Of a DNA stretch of 64,000 nucleotides, positions 1 through 9,700 are shown piece after piece. This DNA comes from Xylona heveae TC161. Taxonomy: Eukaryota; Ascomycota; Xylonomycetes; Xylonales; Xylonaceae. Where the stretch lies: the NCBI RefSeq assembly GCF_001619985.1, contig NW_017264193.1:1369726-1433725 (forward strand), read 5' to 3'. Each line of letters opens with the position of its first letter. Position 1 is the first letter of the stretch. The position numbers and the translations under genes are program-made. Below the pieces are notes generated by a model. It was not told where the DNA came from, searched no databases, and saw only the letters and a list, made by a program, of their open reading frames with translations.

Positions 1-630
1 TCAGAAATGACTCCAGTGAGCAAACCGTAGCCCTTCCATTGATAGATGTCAATGGATTGATATCCCAGGAGGGTGTAATGTACAGCTCATTCTAATTGGT
101 CAGAGGGAGAAATAAAAGTTCTAACCACGTTGGCGAGATCATACCTGCAGAAAATCGGTGCGCTTCTTGTGCTTGTTTCTGATTTCCTTTTCTGTGGAAA
201 ACCACATAAAATTAGCAGCTTTGCCTTCCTCATCATCCTCAAAAAACTCGGATATCAGGCCCACCCATGCTTCATTTGAGCTCTCAGCTTTTAGAAGCAC
301 GCAATCTCCTATTTTGCAGTAGAAGTCCCCCATGCGAGCGCCGACAATCTTTCGATTTGGAAATTGTGGAGAATGATTCCTTTCCCGCGCGCTTCGTAAG
401 GGTGTATTGATATCCTTTGAATTATCAGAGTGGAGCAAATTTCCTTCCGAGACCCTGGAAGCATTGTCGGGTTCAAAAGCTTTGGTGGAGCAATCGTCGT
501 AGAGCCATTCCCAGGGATGATCTTCAACACCAAGTTCGTCATCGGAATCCTCTCGTTCAACACCACCCCCAGAAAGTAAACGCCGCGCACGGTTGATCCT
601 TTCAGCACCGTTGGATGTATCTCGGCCCAT
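1..630 (-). CDS. ORC1: Origin recognition complex subunit 1, N-terminal part (runs off left edge)
   Basis: This is the 5' part of the largest ORC subunit, the AAA+ protein that marks replication origins in the nucleus. Exon 1 is 630..145 (162 codons from the ATG at 630). A 53-bp intron (144..92) is phase 0, and exon 2 continues from 91 to the window edge. Residues about 96-160 begin a BAH domain, with the family-typical stretches GARMGDFYCKIGDCVLLKAE and FMWFSTEKEIRNKHKKRTDF. After splicing the frame continues NELYITPSWDINPL, which is also typical of fungal Orc1 BAH domains. The first ~95 residues are acidic and look disordered. The AAA+ core and winged helix lie outside the window. A small transposon lies ~200 bp upstream of the ATG. 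The family is certain; only the end of the gene is missing here. Confidence 0.93.
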
Positions 631-833
631 ATTCAGATCTCCCCTTTGTCATTTATGCTGCTGCAGAATCTGTCCTCTGTCTGTTGAGTTTCGGTTCCTG
701 CGCTCTGTTTACCCGCCGGCCGAACGTCGAATTCAGGCAAGAGCTCGGCCTGTCGGCCAAGCGGCGATTAAAGTCGCCTAACTTAACTAGGTTGTTCCGT
801 AACTACCCTTCGTACTATGGTGGATTTGAGCGA

Positions 834-1340
834 AGGGCCGTGGTGCGGACAGTATGAATCCAGCTTAATCACAGTACTTTAACACTAAGGAAAGAGACCT
901 TTCTAGACATAGTATTCTAAGCGAGAACTTCAAGTACCTTTCAGTGTTCTTAGGCACTCCTGTGTTACATTTAGTTATAAATCTAGTTATACTTCAAACA
1001 TCTGTCAATTATATCTTTGCTTATCTATATGCTTTTCATAACTATATTTGTAAGCCTAGTTTCCATTAACTAGTTAAGAAAGTAGCCTTATGGAGTATTC
1101 TCATGTCTCATTTACTAGAAAAGCAAGAACCATTATTTTTTATTATATTTAAATAAATACTAGTAATTTTGAGAGTCTTTTCCTTGGTAAAGATTAAGAA
1201 GCTTCTACTACCATGTAAATAAGAGATTTGAATCTCTAGAATTCCAGTGTTAATATAAGGTAGTGTTCGATACCTTGTCTCGCACATTGAACTAGCGTCC
1301 TGTCATTAAGCTGGATCCATACTGTCCGCACCACGGCCCT
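834..1340. mobile_element. Non-autonomous DNA transposon (MITE), probably hAT-like, 507 bp
   Basis: The two ends are inverted repeats of about 44 bp with three mismatches. The left arm runs 834..877 and the right arm is the reverse complement of 1297..1340. Both begin AGGGCCGTGGTGCGGACAGT and continue ATG(A/G)ATCCAGCTTAAT. The element is flanked by a direct repeat: TGAGCGA at 827-833 and again at 1341-1347, or TTGAGCGA (8 bp) if the outermost T is counted as target. A 7-8 bp target duplication fits the hAT superfamily better than Tc1/mariner (TA). The interior is AT-rich and has no ORF of note, so it cannot encode its own transposase. It sits between the divergent ORC1 and KH-like genes, about 200 bp from the ORC1 start codon. 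The nearly identical arms and intact duplication suggest a fairly recent insertion. Confidence 0.85.
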
Positions 1341-1347
1341 TGAGCGA

Positions 1348-2776
1348 ATAGAGCCGGAGACAAGGGGCACTGCATGCTTTACACAATATGTCCTGCCACC
1401 GGCAGGGCCGCAGTCGCTTGCGGAGTAGTAATTACCATATCACAAACTTTACGTTTTGCGCCGTGACAAACGCGTTGAAAATGTAATCCGGCTGTAATTT
1501 AACTTCTTTCGCACTTCACCAAAGGCAACTACCTAGTACCATTGAGATTCTCCACACAATCAAACGGAGCCTTCAGCTGTAAAACAATAGACGGAATATA
1601 TTGATTTATCTGTGCTCAATGGAAGAGCGCGTCTGATTCAAGACCTTCACCTGCAAATTCATGAATAATTGCCCCGTCATTTTACCTGTGGGTACAAGCA
1701 ATTAGGGTGACAACGTCAAATCACGTAGGAAAGCTATCAACAGCGCACGACAAGTGTTGTCATCATACCTCAAACGCTAGTCCGCAGACAGCCCCAGCCA
1801 TTCGAAAGGCAAATTACTGATATTGATTCAGGCAAGATACTTAAGGTGCAATCTTTTCCATGCCCTCGATGGTTTGTTTCTCGGTTAAATGTGATTTTAT
1901 TAGCATGGTATAAAGCAACTGTGCCCGAGCATCGATAACCCTTGTCGTGCGCATAGATTTTGCCTGGCGATCGAGATAATTCTAATCGCTTTTGCCTTTG
2001 GGGATTAAATTATTTGAATAGCAGATTGTCCCTAACGCATGCTTGATTTCAGCACCCTCTACCGCTAATCCTGGGCTCGGCCGAGCTTTCCGCTACTGGA
2101 AATCTGAAGTTGAATAAACAACTTTGTCCTGTGAGAGCTAAAACAAACATCTGAACTCTTCAGTATCAGATCTTATCATAGTACTTGCTCACATCACAAT
2201 CGGACACCCTCATAAAATCTGGCCACATCGAAAGGAAATCCTTTCAATTACAGACACCTAGGAGGCAGTAGCTTGCTGGGAACTTTTTGTCGTGTGATTC
2301 TAGTAAATTCACCGCTCTCAACACAATCCTTCAAAAAGGTCGAATCACCACTCCCATGGATTGAATCTATGTCAATTGACTCTTGTCTTATGTTACTGAT
2401 GATTCACCAACCTTTCAATTATGAAAACTGTTGCTCGATCAAGACAGCGTGGCTCTAAAATATCCTATCGTGCTCAAATCTCTCCTAAATTTGAGCGGAA
2501 ACGTTAGGTTCAACGACAAACTATCTTCGAATTCGTAAGGTTGTTATGACAAATATGGAAGAGTATGTACAGCCTCCAAACACTAACGACATAACTGATT
2601 GCCGCTTTGCAGCTATGAAACTAGTAATGCTCAGGGTATGTTGTCGGCTTCTCTTTCGTGCCTATGCTGCATCTGCTTTCGTATTCGAAACGCCAAAACA
2701 AGAGGGCGCAACGCAGTAGCTTGAGTCCTTCGTCCACCCATTTATTAATAAAGTTTTCCTCTGCGATACCTCTTAC
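1348..2776. other. Intergenic, no supported gene
   Basis: This is the remainder of the divergent spacer between ORC1 and the KH-like gene. Frames longer than about 60 codons are absent and nothing resembles a known protein. It may hold the 5' UTR and promoter of the gene starting near 2777. No TATA-like or other specific site could be assigned. Confidence 0.6.
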
Positions 2777-5232
2777 ATGAGACATGCGTGCAAGCCTTTT
2801 CTGACTTTCTTAATAGAATGGAATCTCGATATCCAAAATACTGGAGACCCTCCTCGAGCACGATTGCCGCTTCATCTTCAGAATGCCCGACCTATAGAAC
2901 GCAAGGAACGGATCATCATAAAAGCGGCCCCACCCCAAGCAATTTCGCGGCTAGCCAGGCAGTCCAAGTCTTCAAAGCGCACTGGAAGGACACAAAATTT
3001 ACTTCATGCATGGTCAGCTCCGTTCGCGGAGGAAGATAATGAAGCGCGGGCTTCGTGGCGTAGAAAGCAGGCAGCAACCGGTATCTCTGCGGCCAGATCT
3101 TCATTTCAGAGGCGTACTAACTTCTACGATTAGGGAGCTTTGAGCTGCCAAACGCGTATGGGCAAATCTACGCTAGGTGCGAATATACCTTGAGCGCTCG
3201 CGGGGTTCATTGCTTACTTTCGCAGCACATTTCTTAAGTCTCAATCGGGAAAGAAATCAACGCCTCCAAAGTGTTCAGTACTTGAGCAGATCGGCTCGAA
3301 GACGGGAGCTTTTATAGAGCCGCCAAGGCGCTATCATGATCGAGTTAGTAGGATCTCAAATATATTATCTCCAAGTTTGAGGAGCGTAGCTTACCTGACC
3401 GTACTTATTATCACAGACACTGTCTATCTGGGGCTCCCCAGAAAAAATCATTGCAGCCAAACAAGAACTGGCAAAATGGGTACAGCGCTTCAAATACAGC
3501 GCAGCTCAGAAAAATGAAGGGGCCCGTGCTGCTTTTGGAAAGGTTCTTGCGATTAGTGAAAAAAAAAAGAAGCAGCTCGCCAGACAGATGGAGGATGACG
3601 CAAGCAGACAAAAATATAAGCAGTCTCCATGTATGACAGAGACATTCAAATTCATCGTAAGGACCCTTTTCCTTGTGTCATTTTGCTGTATTAAATTTCA
3701 GCCTAGGGTTATTTTCATTGGCCAGTAGAAGAAATCAGACCAGAGTCTATTCTTGGCAAGAGCTTTGAGGCCTTTGACCATATCCGCATGGTATTTCGGT
3801 GCTATATACTCTTCGATTCAAAGCATGCTGCATTCAAGGTCCTGTCGCAAACATTCAACGAGCTCGATGTGGCTTTGAGTAGGATCAGGGGAACACTATG
3901 CGAGATAATGACACGCAGCAACAGGCCGGTAACACTGTACCTTGTTGCACCGCCTTCTGTGGAGGCAGTCCGTACAGAAGTGGAACTCGAGGAGAGAAAA
4001 ATGGGCCTTAGTCGTTTGAGCGGCGTAGTCCCAAGATTGACAGGCCCTAAACTATCAAAGACCGACCAATACACGTGGGTATCTCTGAGGCCCAAACTAG
4101 CGGCTGCGAATGCGAAACTTCTAAGAAAAGCTACATCGGACTGTCTAAGAACGCTTAAGTTTTATAGAGGGCATATTAGTATGCGTGTCCGTTTTGGGAC
4201 TCTCTTCTTGTCTTCCTACAGAAAAGCCAAAGCTGATCGACATGGGTTGATGGAGTTCCTCGAGATGATGAAATGCGTACAGGTGGCCGGGGAGCTGGAT
4301 AAAGAAAGGTAAGGGATGAATATATTATTTCTATACAAAAGCTAACGAGGCTACAAGTCCTGGAGATTGCGAAAGTAATGGCGACTTATTGTCCCGGTGC
4401 TGCCTTGCAACAGATGTACTCGAGCCCGCGGATGCCATGACCAGCGGCTTGGAAAACGTTCAGCCCGTCTTTTCCGCAAGTTTCGAAGTGACGGACCCTA
4501 GTATCCATGAAACATTTCGCCTAGATATAGAATTCCATAAAGCCGTCGATGTTGAGAGTTTTGAGATATCTTCAAAAAGATGGTTTAAAGTGGGCAAGCA
4601 AAACCCACAAGGACGCCTCCAACCGATCTCTCGAAATGTCCCTCTCTCAGTGAAGAGTCTTAATGTCGAAAAGTCAGTAGATTTTGGATATCAAAGCTCG
4701 TTTATTTCTAACAGTTTTTAGGGGAACAGCATGGCAGTTGGAAGTCACTGCGGACAGTTCAGTCGACATCTCAAGAATAACCCCCGAAATGCGCGAGTTT
4801 GCGGACCGGATTAAGCTCAATGTGAATGGACCGAGCAACGCGAATACTTCTTCACCGAGTATTACATTCAAAGAAATACTGGAGATCCATGGGTTTACGG
4901 AAAGAAGATCCTTTCGATATATGATGAAGGGCAGCACATACATTTTTGAAGTGGCAGAGAGCACCACCTTCGCTCCAGGAAATCCGTCGAATGGTCAGAA
5001 GTGGGCGAGTAAGAAGTCAGAGCAAGTGGCAACCTTTTACAACAGAGAATGGGACACAATCTTCGGTCAGAACTCCAGCCTTGGGATCGGAGAACCCGCC
5101 TCTTGGAATGACAGCCTTGTAACCTTCTTCTCAAGAGAAGAGCATACTGGAGGCACGAGTTCAGAGGTAGGGTTGGCAGATTTTGCTCAAAGGGTTGAGC
5201 TTATCTTACAATTGATTGAGAATGATCGATAA
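2777..5232 (+). CDS. KH-like RNA-binding-fold protein of unknown function (710 aa)
   Basis: Rebuilt as seven exons: 2777..3080, 3134..3176, 3226..3343, 3417..3656, 3707..4308, 4358..4672, 4722..5232. Introns are 49-73 bp, all GT..AG, and every junction keeps frame. A TACTAAC branch site is visible at 3114-3120. Residues about 104-172 look like a KH-type module: FELPNAYGQIYA, then VLEQIGSKTGAFIEPP, then LSIWGSPEKIIAAKQELAKW, the pattern of a fold that ends in 'W-G-x-x-x-x-I-x-A-A-K'. A basic segment rich in Lys and Gln follows (about 190-220). A long C-terminal half then begins near PVEEIRPESILGKSFEAFD, with no recognised catalytic motif. From memory, a family of ascomycete proteins with this layout exists without assigned function; the family name is not asserted. 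The first exon is the weakest part: its phase fits, but the start codon could lie in another upstream exon. Role (RNA binding) is inferred only from the KH-like segment. Confidence 0.72.
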
Positions 5233-5465
5233 AAGAAGAAGACAATCCTCCCGCCCTTTTCCTCCCCCCGCAAAAAAATTCCGCCCAAGAATCACACTGA
5301 AAGCATCGCTACCCTTCAGCTTGTTGCACTGCTTGAATTGCGAGGAAGGGCGACGTCGTGAATTTTCGATAACTCCGAGAGTAGACAGTCGCGGCAATCG
5401 ATCAAAAACGAAATATGGTTGGAGGAGAGCCTCTTCATTCCAACTTCTGACGCTGCTGGTTATGT

Positions 5466-6167
5466 CTATGCATGTGAGGCAGGGTTTGTAGTGGCGCTAC
5501 CACTGATAACCTTTTGTCTGAGAACTGTCGAGCCAATTAGTCCAGAGATGCAAATCATAGAACAAGGATAATGCCGTACTGTCTTCAATCACACGAAGAT
5601 TACTGCTCTTGCTCTGTACTATGCCCTCCAGATCCTTCAAGTTCTTCCCGAGTTCGTCTACTTTTGCTTTATAGAAAGCTTCCGCGTCATCAGAATCCTA
5701 CTATGCAGTTAGCGCAAATCCCAATCTTCTAAAGTATTTATCAAGAGAGCCTACCTTCTCAACGTAGAAGCCAGTTCCAACATCAACAATGGCCTTGTTT
5801 GGGTGAGAAAGTGTCCCAGGGACATATAGAGAGCTGGTCAGGGGCACCAAGATCATTTTCCCTGGATCGGCCTTTGTCAATCGTCCGTATTGCCACTACA
5901 TCACTTGAGAATAGATACCTGGTGTAGAAGAAGAGATGCCAGCCTTGATTGACCGTATGCAATCTCCAAATTTGGCTTGGGCAGCTCGCAGCTTGGCAAA
6001 AGAATTTGTAAGGTGCTCCAATTCGTCGTCAAGCTGCTTTTTGACAGCAGTGAGTTGCTGAAGAGACAGGGAACCCAGGTCCACTATATTGCCATCAGTG
6101 CATCTCTCCAGGTAAAAGCATGGGAATACCAACCACTTTGCTCTTTTCCAGCAGGGGAAGCTGCCAT
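5466..6167 (-). CDS. GIM5: Prefoldin subunit 5
   Basis: This is a subunit of the hexameric cytosolic chaperone prefoldin, which hands nascent actin and tubulin to the chaperonin CCT. Exons are 6167..6134, 6083..5919, 5861..5755, 5697..5580 and 5524..5466, giving 160 residues, the usual length. The protein starts MAASPAGKEQS and enters the first helix with SLQQLTAVKKQLDDELEHL, followed by SFAKLRAAQAKFGDCI. The beta-hairpin region reads MILVPLTSSLYVPG and AIVDVGTGFYVEK. The second coiled-coil helix ends RVIEDILRQKV. All five pieces are needed to restore this alpha-type prefoldin pattern, so the splice model is well supported. It is convergent with the KH-like gene, with 233 bp between the stop codons. 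Confidence 0.93.
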
Positions 6168-6969
6168 AGTGACCAATTCTTTTCATTCAATTATACTCTT
6201 GTTGGTTACTATTTCCAAGCACTGGATTGTACAAAGGCGCGTGCAATCAGCCTCTTAACAGCTAAGGGTAAACGTTATTCCGGGATCTTACAAGCCCACT
6301 AACCGCAAACCGCTAGGCCAATTTGAGCTTGTGAAGCCTCGGAAGTTAGCATTGTTACATTCTGCCCGTTACGAGATAAGAGCAGCAAAGTAATAGCTTT
6401 ACTGACCAAAATCCTTGGCATGTTCAATTGCACGATAATGCCCGAATTAACCTTGGCCATCGCGTTGAAAATTTGTAGCTTGGGTTCCTTCAGAATTCTC
6501 AGAGTGCTGTTAATCCTTGTCCCCAATGGAATATGTGCCTTTCGTAGATGATTTTTTCCTCAACTGAAACCTTGAATAATATTGGATGCACGTACTTGTT
6601 ATTTGTTACGGCGCTCCGTGGCGTTTGCCAAAACTCATTATCCGGGATACTGTGTGACCGCGGCATATGGAGTAGTAGCTAGCTAGGCCATCTAGTACGT
6701 ATAGCCTTTGAAGCCCAGGTCGAAAATCGAGCTTCTCCTCAAACTACCTTTATGTTTTTCGCCTCTTAGCGCCTTCACAGTATGCCAAAAATCTTGAGCC
6801 TACTCTCAGTAAACTTGAAATCAAGACGTAACGAGCCAAACCGATAAATACTGTAGCTTGAAGTGAGATATCCGGTGAAGGCATTACCGATTAGATTGAT
6901 GCCCAAGAGTGTTTCTGGACTATGCGAGCATTATAATATACGTTGTAGATTGTAATGCGCGATTCAATT
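6168..6969. other. Intergenic between prefoldin 5 and prolyl-tRNA synthetase
   Basis: About 800 bp separates the prefoldin start codon from the stop codon of the next minus-strand gene. A 75-codon minus frame (6526..6299) matches nothing known and is treated as chance. The stretch should hold the prefoldin promoter and the 3' UTR of the synthetase gene. Confidence 0.6.
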
Positions 6970-9288
6970 CTAAAGTTTCTGTAACAAGCTTTCTACGTAT
7001 TCACCTAGCTCATCCAACGGCACTTCTGTCTTCAAACCGTTGAGCCGTCGACATTGCACCTCGCATTTTTGCGCAGCCTTCCAGGATTTTGATAGCACGA
7101 CGATGACTGGATAGCCAATCAAGTCAGCATCTGACAATTTCCAGGGGAGGCTTTTGTTCCGATCATCGATGACAACATCGAGTTGTCTACAGCTGCTCCT
7201 CTGCGATGGGATGGTATTTTTCCCGTAACTGAGAAGATTATAAACTTGAGAAGCATCGTCTTCCAGGCCATTCTTCGCTATGATAACCACCTCAAATGGC
7301 GCCATGACGCGTGGCCAATTCAGACCTCTCTCGTCTGCAAGTGAGTCGGCGACGGCAGCAATCATTCGCGAAACTCCTATGCCATGACAACCCATCTGAA
7401 GAACGGTTTGCGTAGTTCCAAGCTCCGGTGTGACCGCTTCTCGAGCACGATTGGACGGTGAGTCATTTGAAATTGCATCTTTGCAGTCCGGTTCTGGCAA
7501 TAAGCTTTTCGGAATGGCAACTTCTGCTTTGAAGGATTTACTGTATCTAGAGCCGAGGAAGAACGTATGTCCTAATTCGACGGCTTTTTGCACCCTGAGT
7601 GATCCATGTGCGCAATTGGGACAAGGGTCGCCCTCTAAGGTTCTTGTCAAGTTCATTGGCCGATTCGTTTCAGGATGCAATAAGATGTCCGTCTGCGAAA
7701 CGCTTTTAACATTTCTCGAACCAACCATCGAATGCAAGAAGCAAAGTCCATTATCGGAGTGTGCAAATGAGGCATAAGAGTGGACTCGATAGTCAAAAAC
7801 ATTGACTATATTCGGAGCGCCGGGAAGACGATGGTCTTCCGTCCGTTGCATTTCTTCTTTCCAAAGTTGTAGCGGCTGTTCAATGCCAGCATCGAGCGTC
7901 GGGACAACCCTCTTAACGGCATGGGTGTTTACTTCTTCGTTTACGGATGAGGTGACACGTGTGTCATTCCCATACTGGGAAGGATAGTATACTCTTATCA
8001 GAGAGCGCCGATCTTTCGTGATACCAAACCATACACCTGGTGGAGCGAGGGCTGTAGCTGGCTCAGAACCGTTCTTGTCGCGCAATGCCGGCGAGTTTAA
8101 AGTCCCTTGTTCAACCTTTCCCTCAGCGAGTTCTTCGTTGGAAACGAAACCACATCCAGAGCAGCTGATGACATAATCTTCGCCCTTGGATGTTGGAAAA
8201 TGATACTCATGACTTAAGCTTCCGCCCATATTGCCTGAATCCGCTTCAGCTACGAGAAATGGCAGCTTTAGTTCACCAAATATTTTTTCATATGTACCGC
8301 GAACGTCGTTGTAAGTCTGTAAGGCTTTTTCAGTGGAATAGTCGAATGTATAGAGGTCTTTCATCAAAAACTCTCTGGTTCTGAGTAACCCCTGTCGAGG
8401 CCGCGGTTCGTCTCTATACTTGCGAGCTTGTATTCTCAGTATGAGTCGCATAATAAGCGGATTCCCAGCGACTCACTTATCTGATAGAGCCTAATTGGGA
8501 GGTCTTTGTAGGATTTCGAAATGCTGGCAACCAAGGCCGTAATCTCTTCTTCGTGAGTTGGAGACAAAAGATATCGACTTCCTTTCCTATCCTGAAAATG
8601 GAACAGCTACACTCAATTAGCTCTAGCTGCAGAATTCACGTCTCTGGGGTTCTCACTTCTGGATTTCTTTCTCCTTGAAGCCTCCCCGATGTACGCCAGA
8701 GTTCTTCCGATGAAATGGTAGATAAAGACAGCTTAGATGCAGCTTTTTGAGCGATGAGATTAATCATTTCGATATGATGAATTGATGAGAGATAACTCAC
8801 AAAGGTTCTGCATATGCTTGTCGATCAACTTTTCGAGCTTTTCCTGCACCCGAAGTCCCAGTGGGAGGAGGTGGAACACTCCAGAATAAGCCTTCGATTA
8901 TGTCAGGTATTCATTTTATATGCAATATAAGCTTCTCCTTAGGCTGACCTGGCGCAAAAATCCAGCTCTCAGGAGAAGCGCGTGAGAGTCTTCTACGGCT
9001 ACACATGTCAGCTCGAGATACTCTTTTCTATACGAATGCATAGTTACCATTCACAGCACGTGAGGAAGTTATTCCGCCGGTGGGAATCCAGAAGCTGGAT
9101 AGCCGGTTTTCAGGGCCATTCTGCTGGGAAGCATTTTGTATCAGCTTATTTGAACTATTCTCTCTTTCCAGTTCAAGGACTTCCGCACATGAATGAAACG
9201 ACTGCATATTGCGCGAACATGGCGAGCACGAAACGTGAGAAAATGGCAGGCTGAGCGTTTCCTGGCCAATGAATACATGGAGATTCAA
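6970..9288 (-). CDS. AIM10: Prolyl-tRNA synthetase, bacterial-type, probably mitochondrial
   Basis: This enzyme charges tRNA-Pro with proline. It is a class II synthetase of the bacterial ProS type, which in fungi serves mitochondria (yeast AIM10). Exons are 9288..9048, 8998..8949, 8891..8801, 8742..8657, 8591..8477 and 8426..6970, giving 679 residues. Motif 1 lies around [20 protein letters not shown]. The substrate loop reads [17 protein letters not shown]. Motif 2 follows as [20 protein letters not shown] and [10 protein letters not shown]. Motif 3 is [15 protein letters not shown] near residue 540, and an anticodon-binding domain follows. The N-terminal ~60 residues look like a leader but are only mildly basic, so the exact start is uncertain; a Met further in is possible. 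The gene is divergent from NOC1. Confidence 0.92.
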
Positions 9289-9700
9289 ATGAAAAGATTA
9301 TTTGAAATTGCAAAGGCCTTAATGTAAGATCATTCTGGATAGCTCGCACAAACAGCACAGGTAAGTAATTATCGGTCCAAACGTTCAATATTTCGACGTC
9401 GTAAGTGTCCCCGGTATTGCCAAAGTCTATTCGGAAAAACAATGACCCTGATGATCGGATATACTCAATGAACGCTCTACCCGCTAACTGAAGTGGGAGG
9501 TCGCTAGTCAAAATATTCGTCCTCCTTTCCCTGATGGAAGCTCCGAGGCTCGGTCCGTCGTTAATCCGTCAAAAAGGCAGATACGCAGAAATCGCCAACT
9601 TAGTTTATGATTCCACGGCAGACGGTCTGACGGCGCAAATTCAGCATATCAATATCTTGGTGACCCTTCATTGGGGTAACCTAAGAATTCTTCTTCAATC
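9289..9700. promoter_or_regulatory. Shared divergent promoter region, AIM10 / NOC1
   Basis: About 410 bp lies between two divergent start codons and must hold both 5' UTRs and promoters. Frames here (for example 9534..9749) have no recognisable product. No specific binding site was identified. Confidence 0.5.

Noticed and set aside
860-1300. AT-rich MITE interior as possible RIP-mutated coding relic
   Set aside because: No residual similarity to a transposase could be seen in any frame; the element ends are not RIP-damaged, so a small non-autonomous element is simpler.
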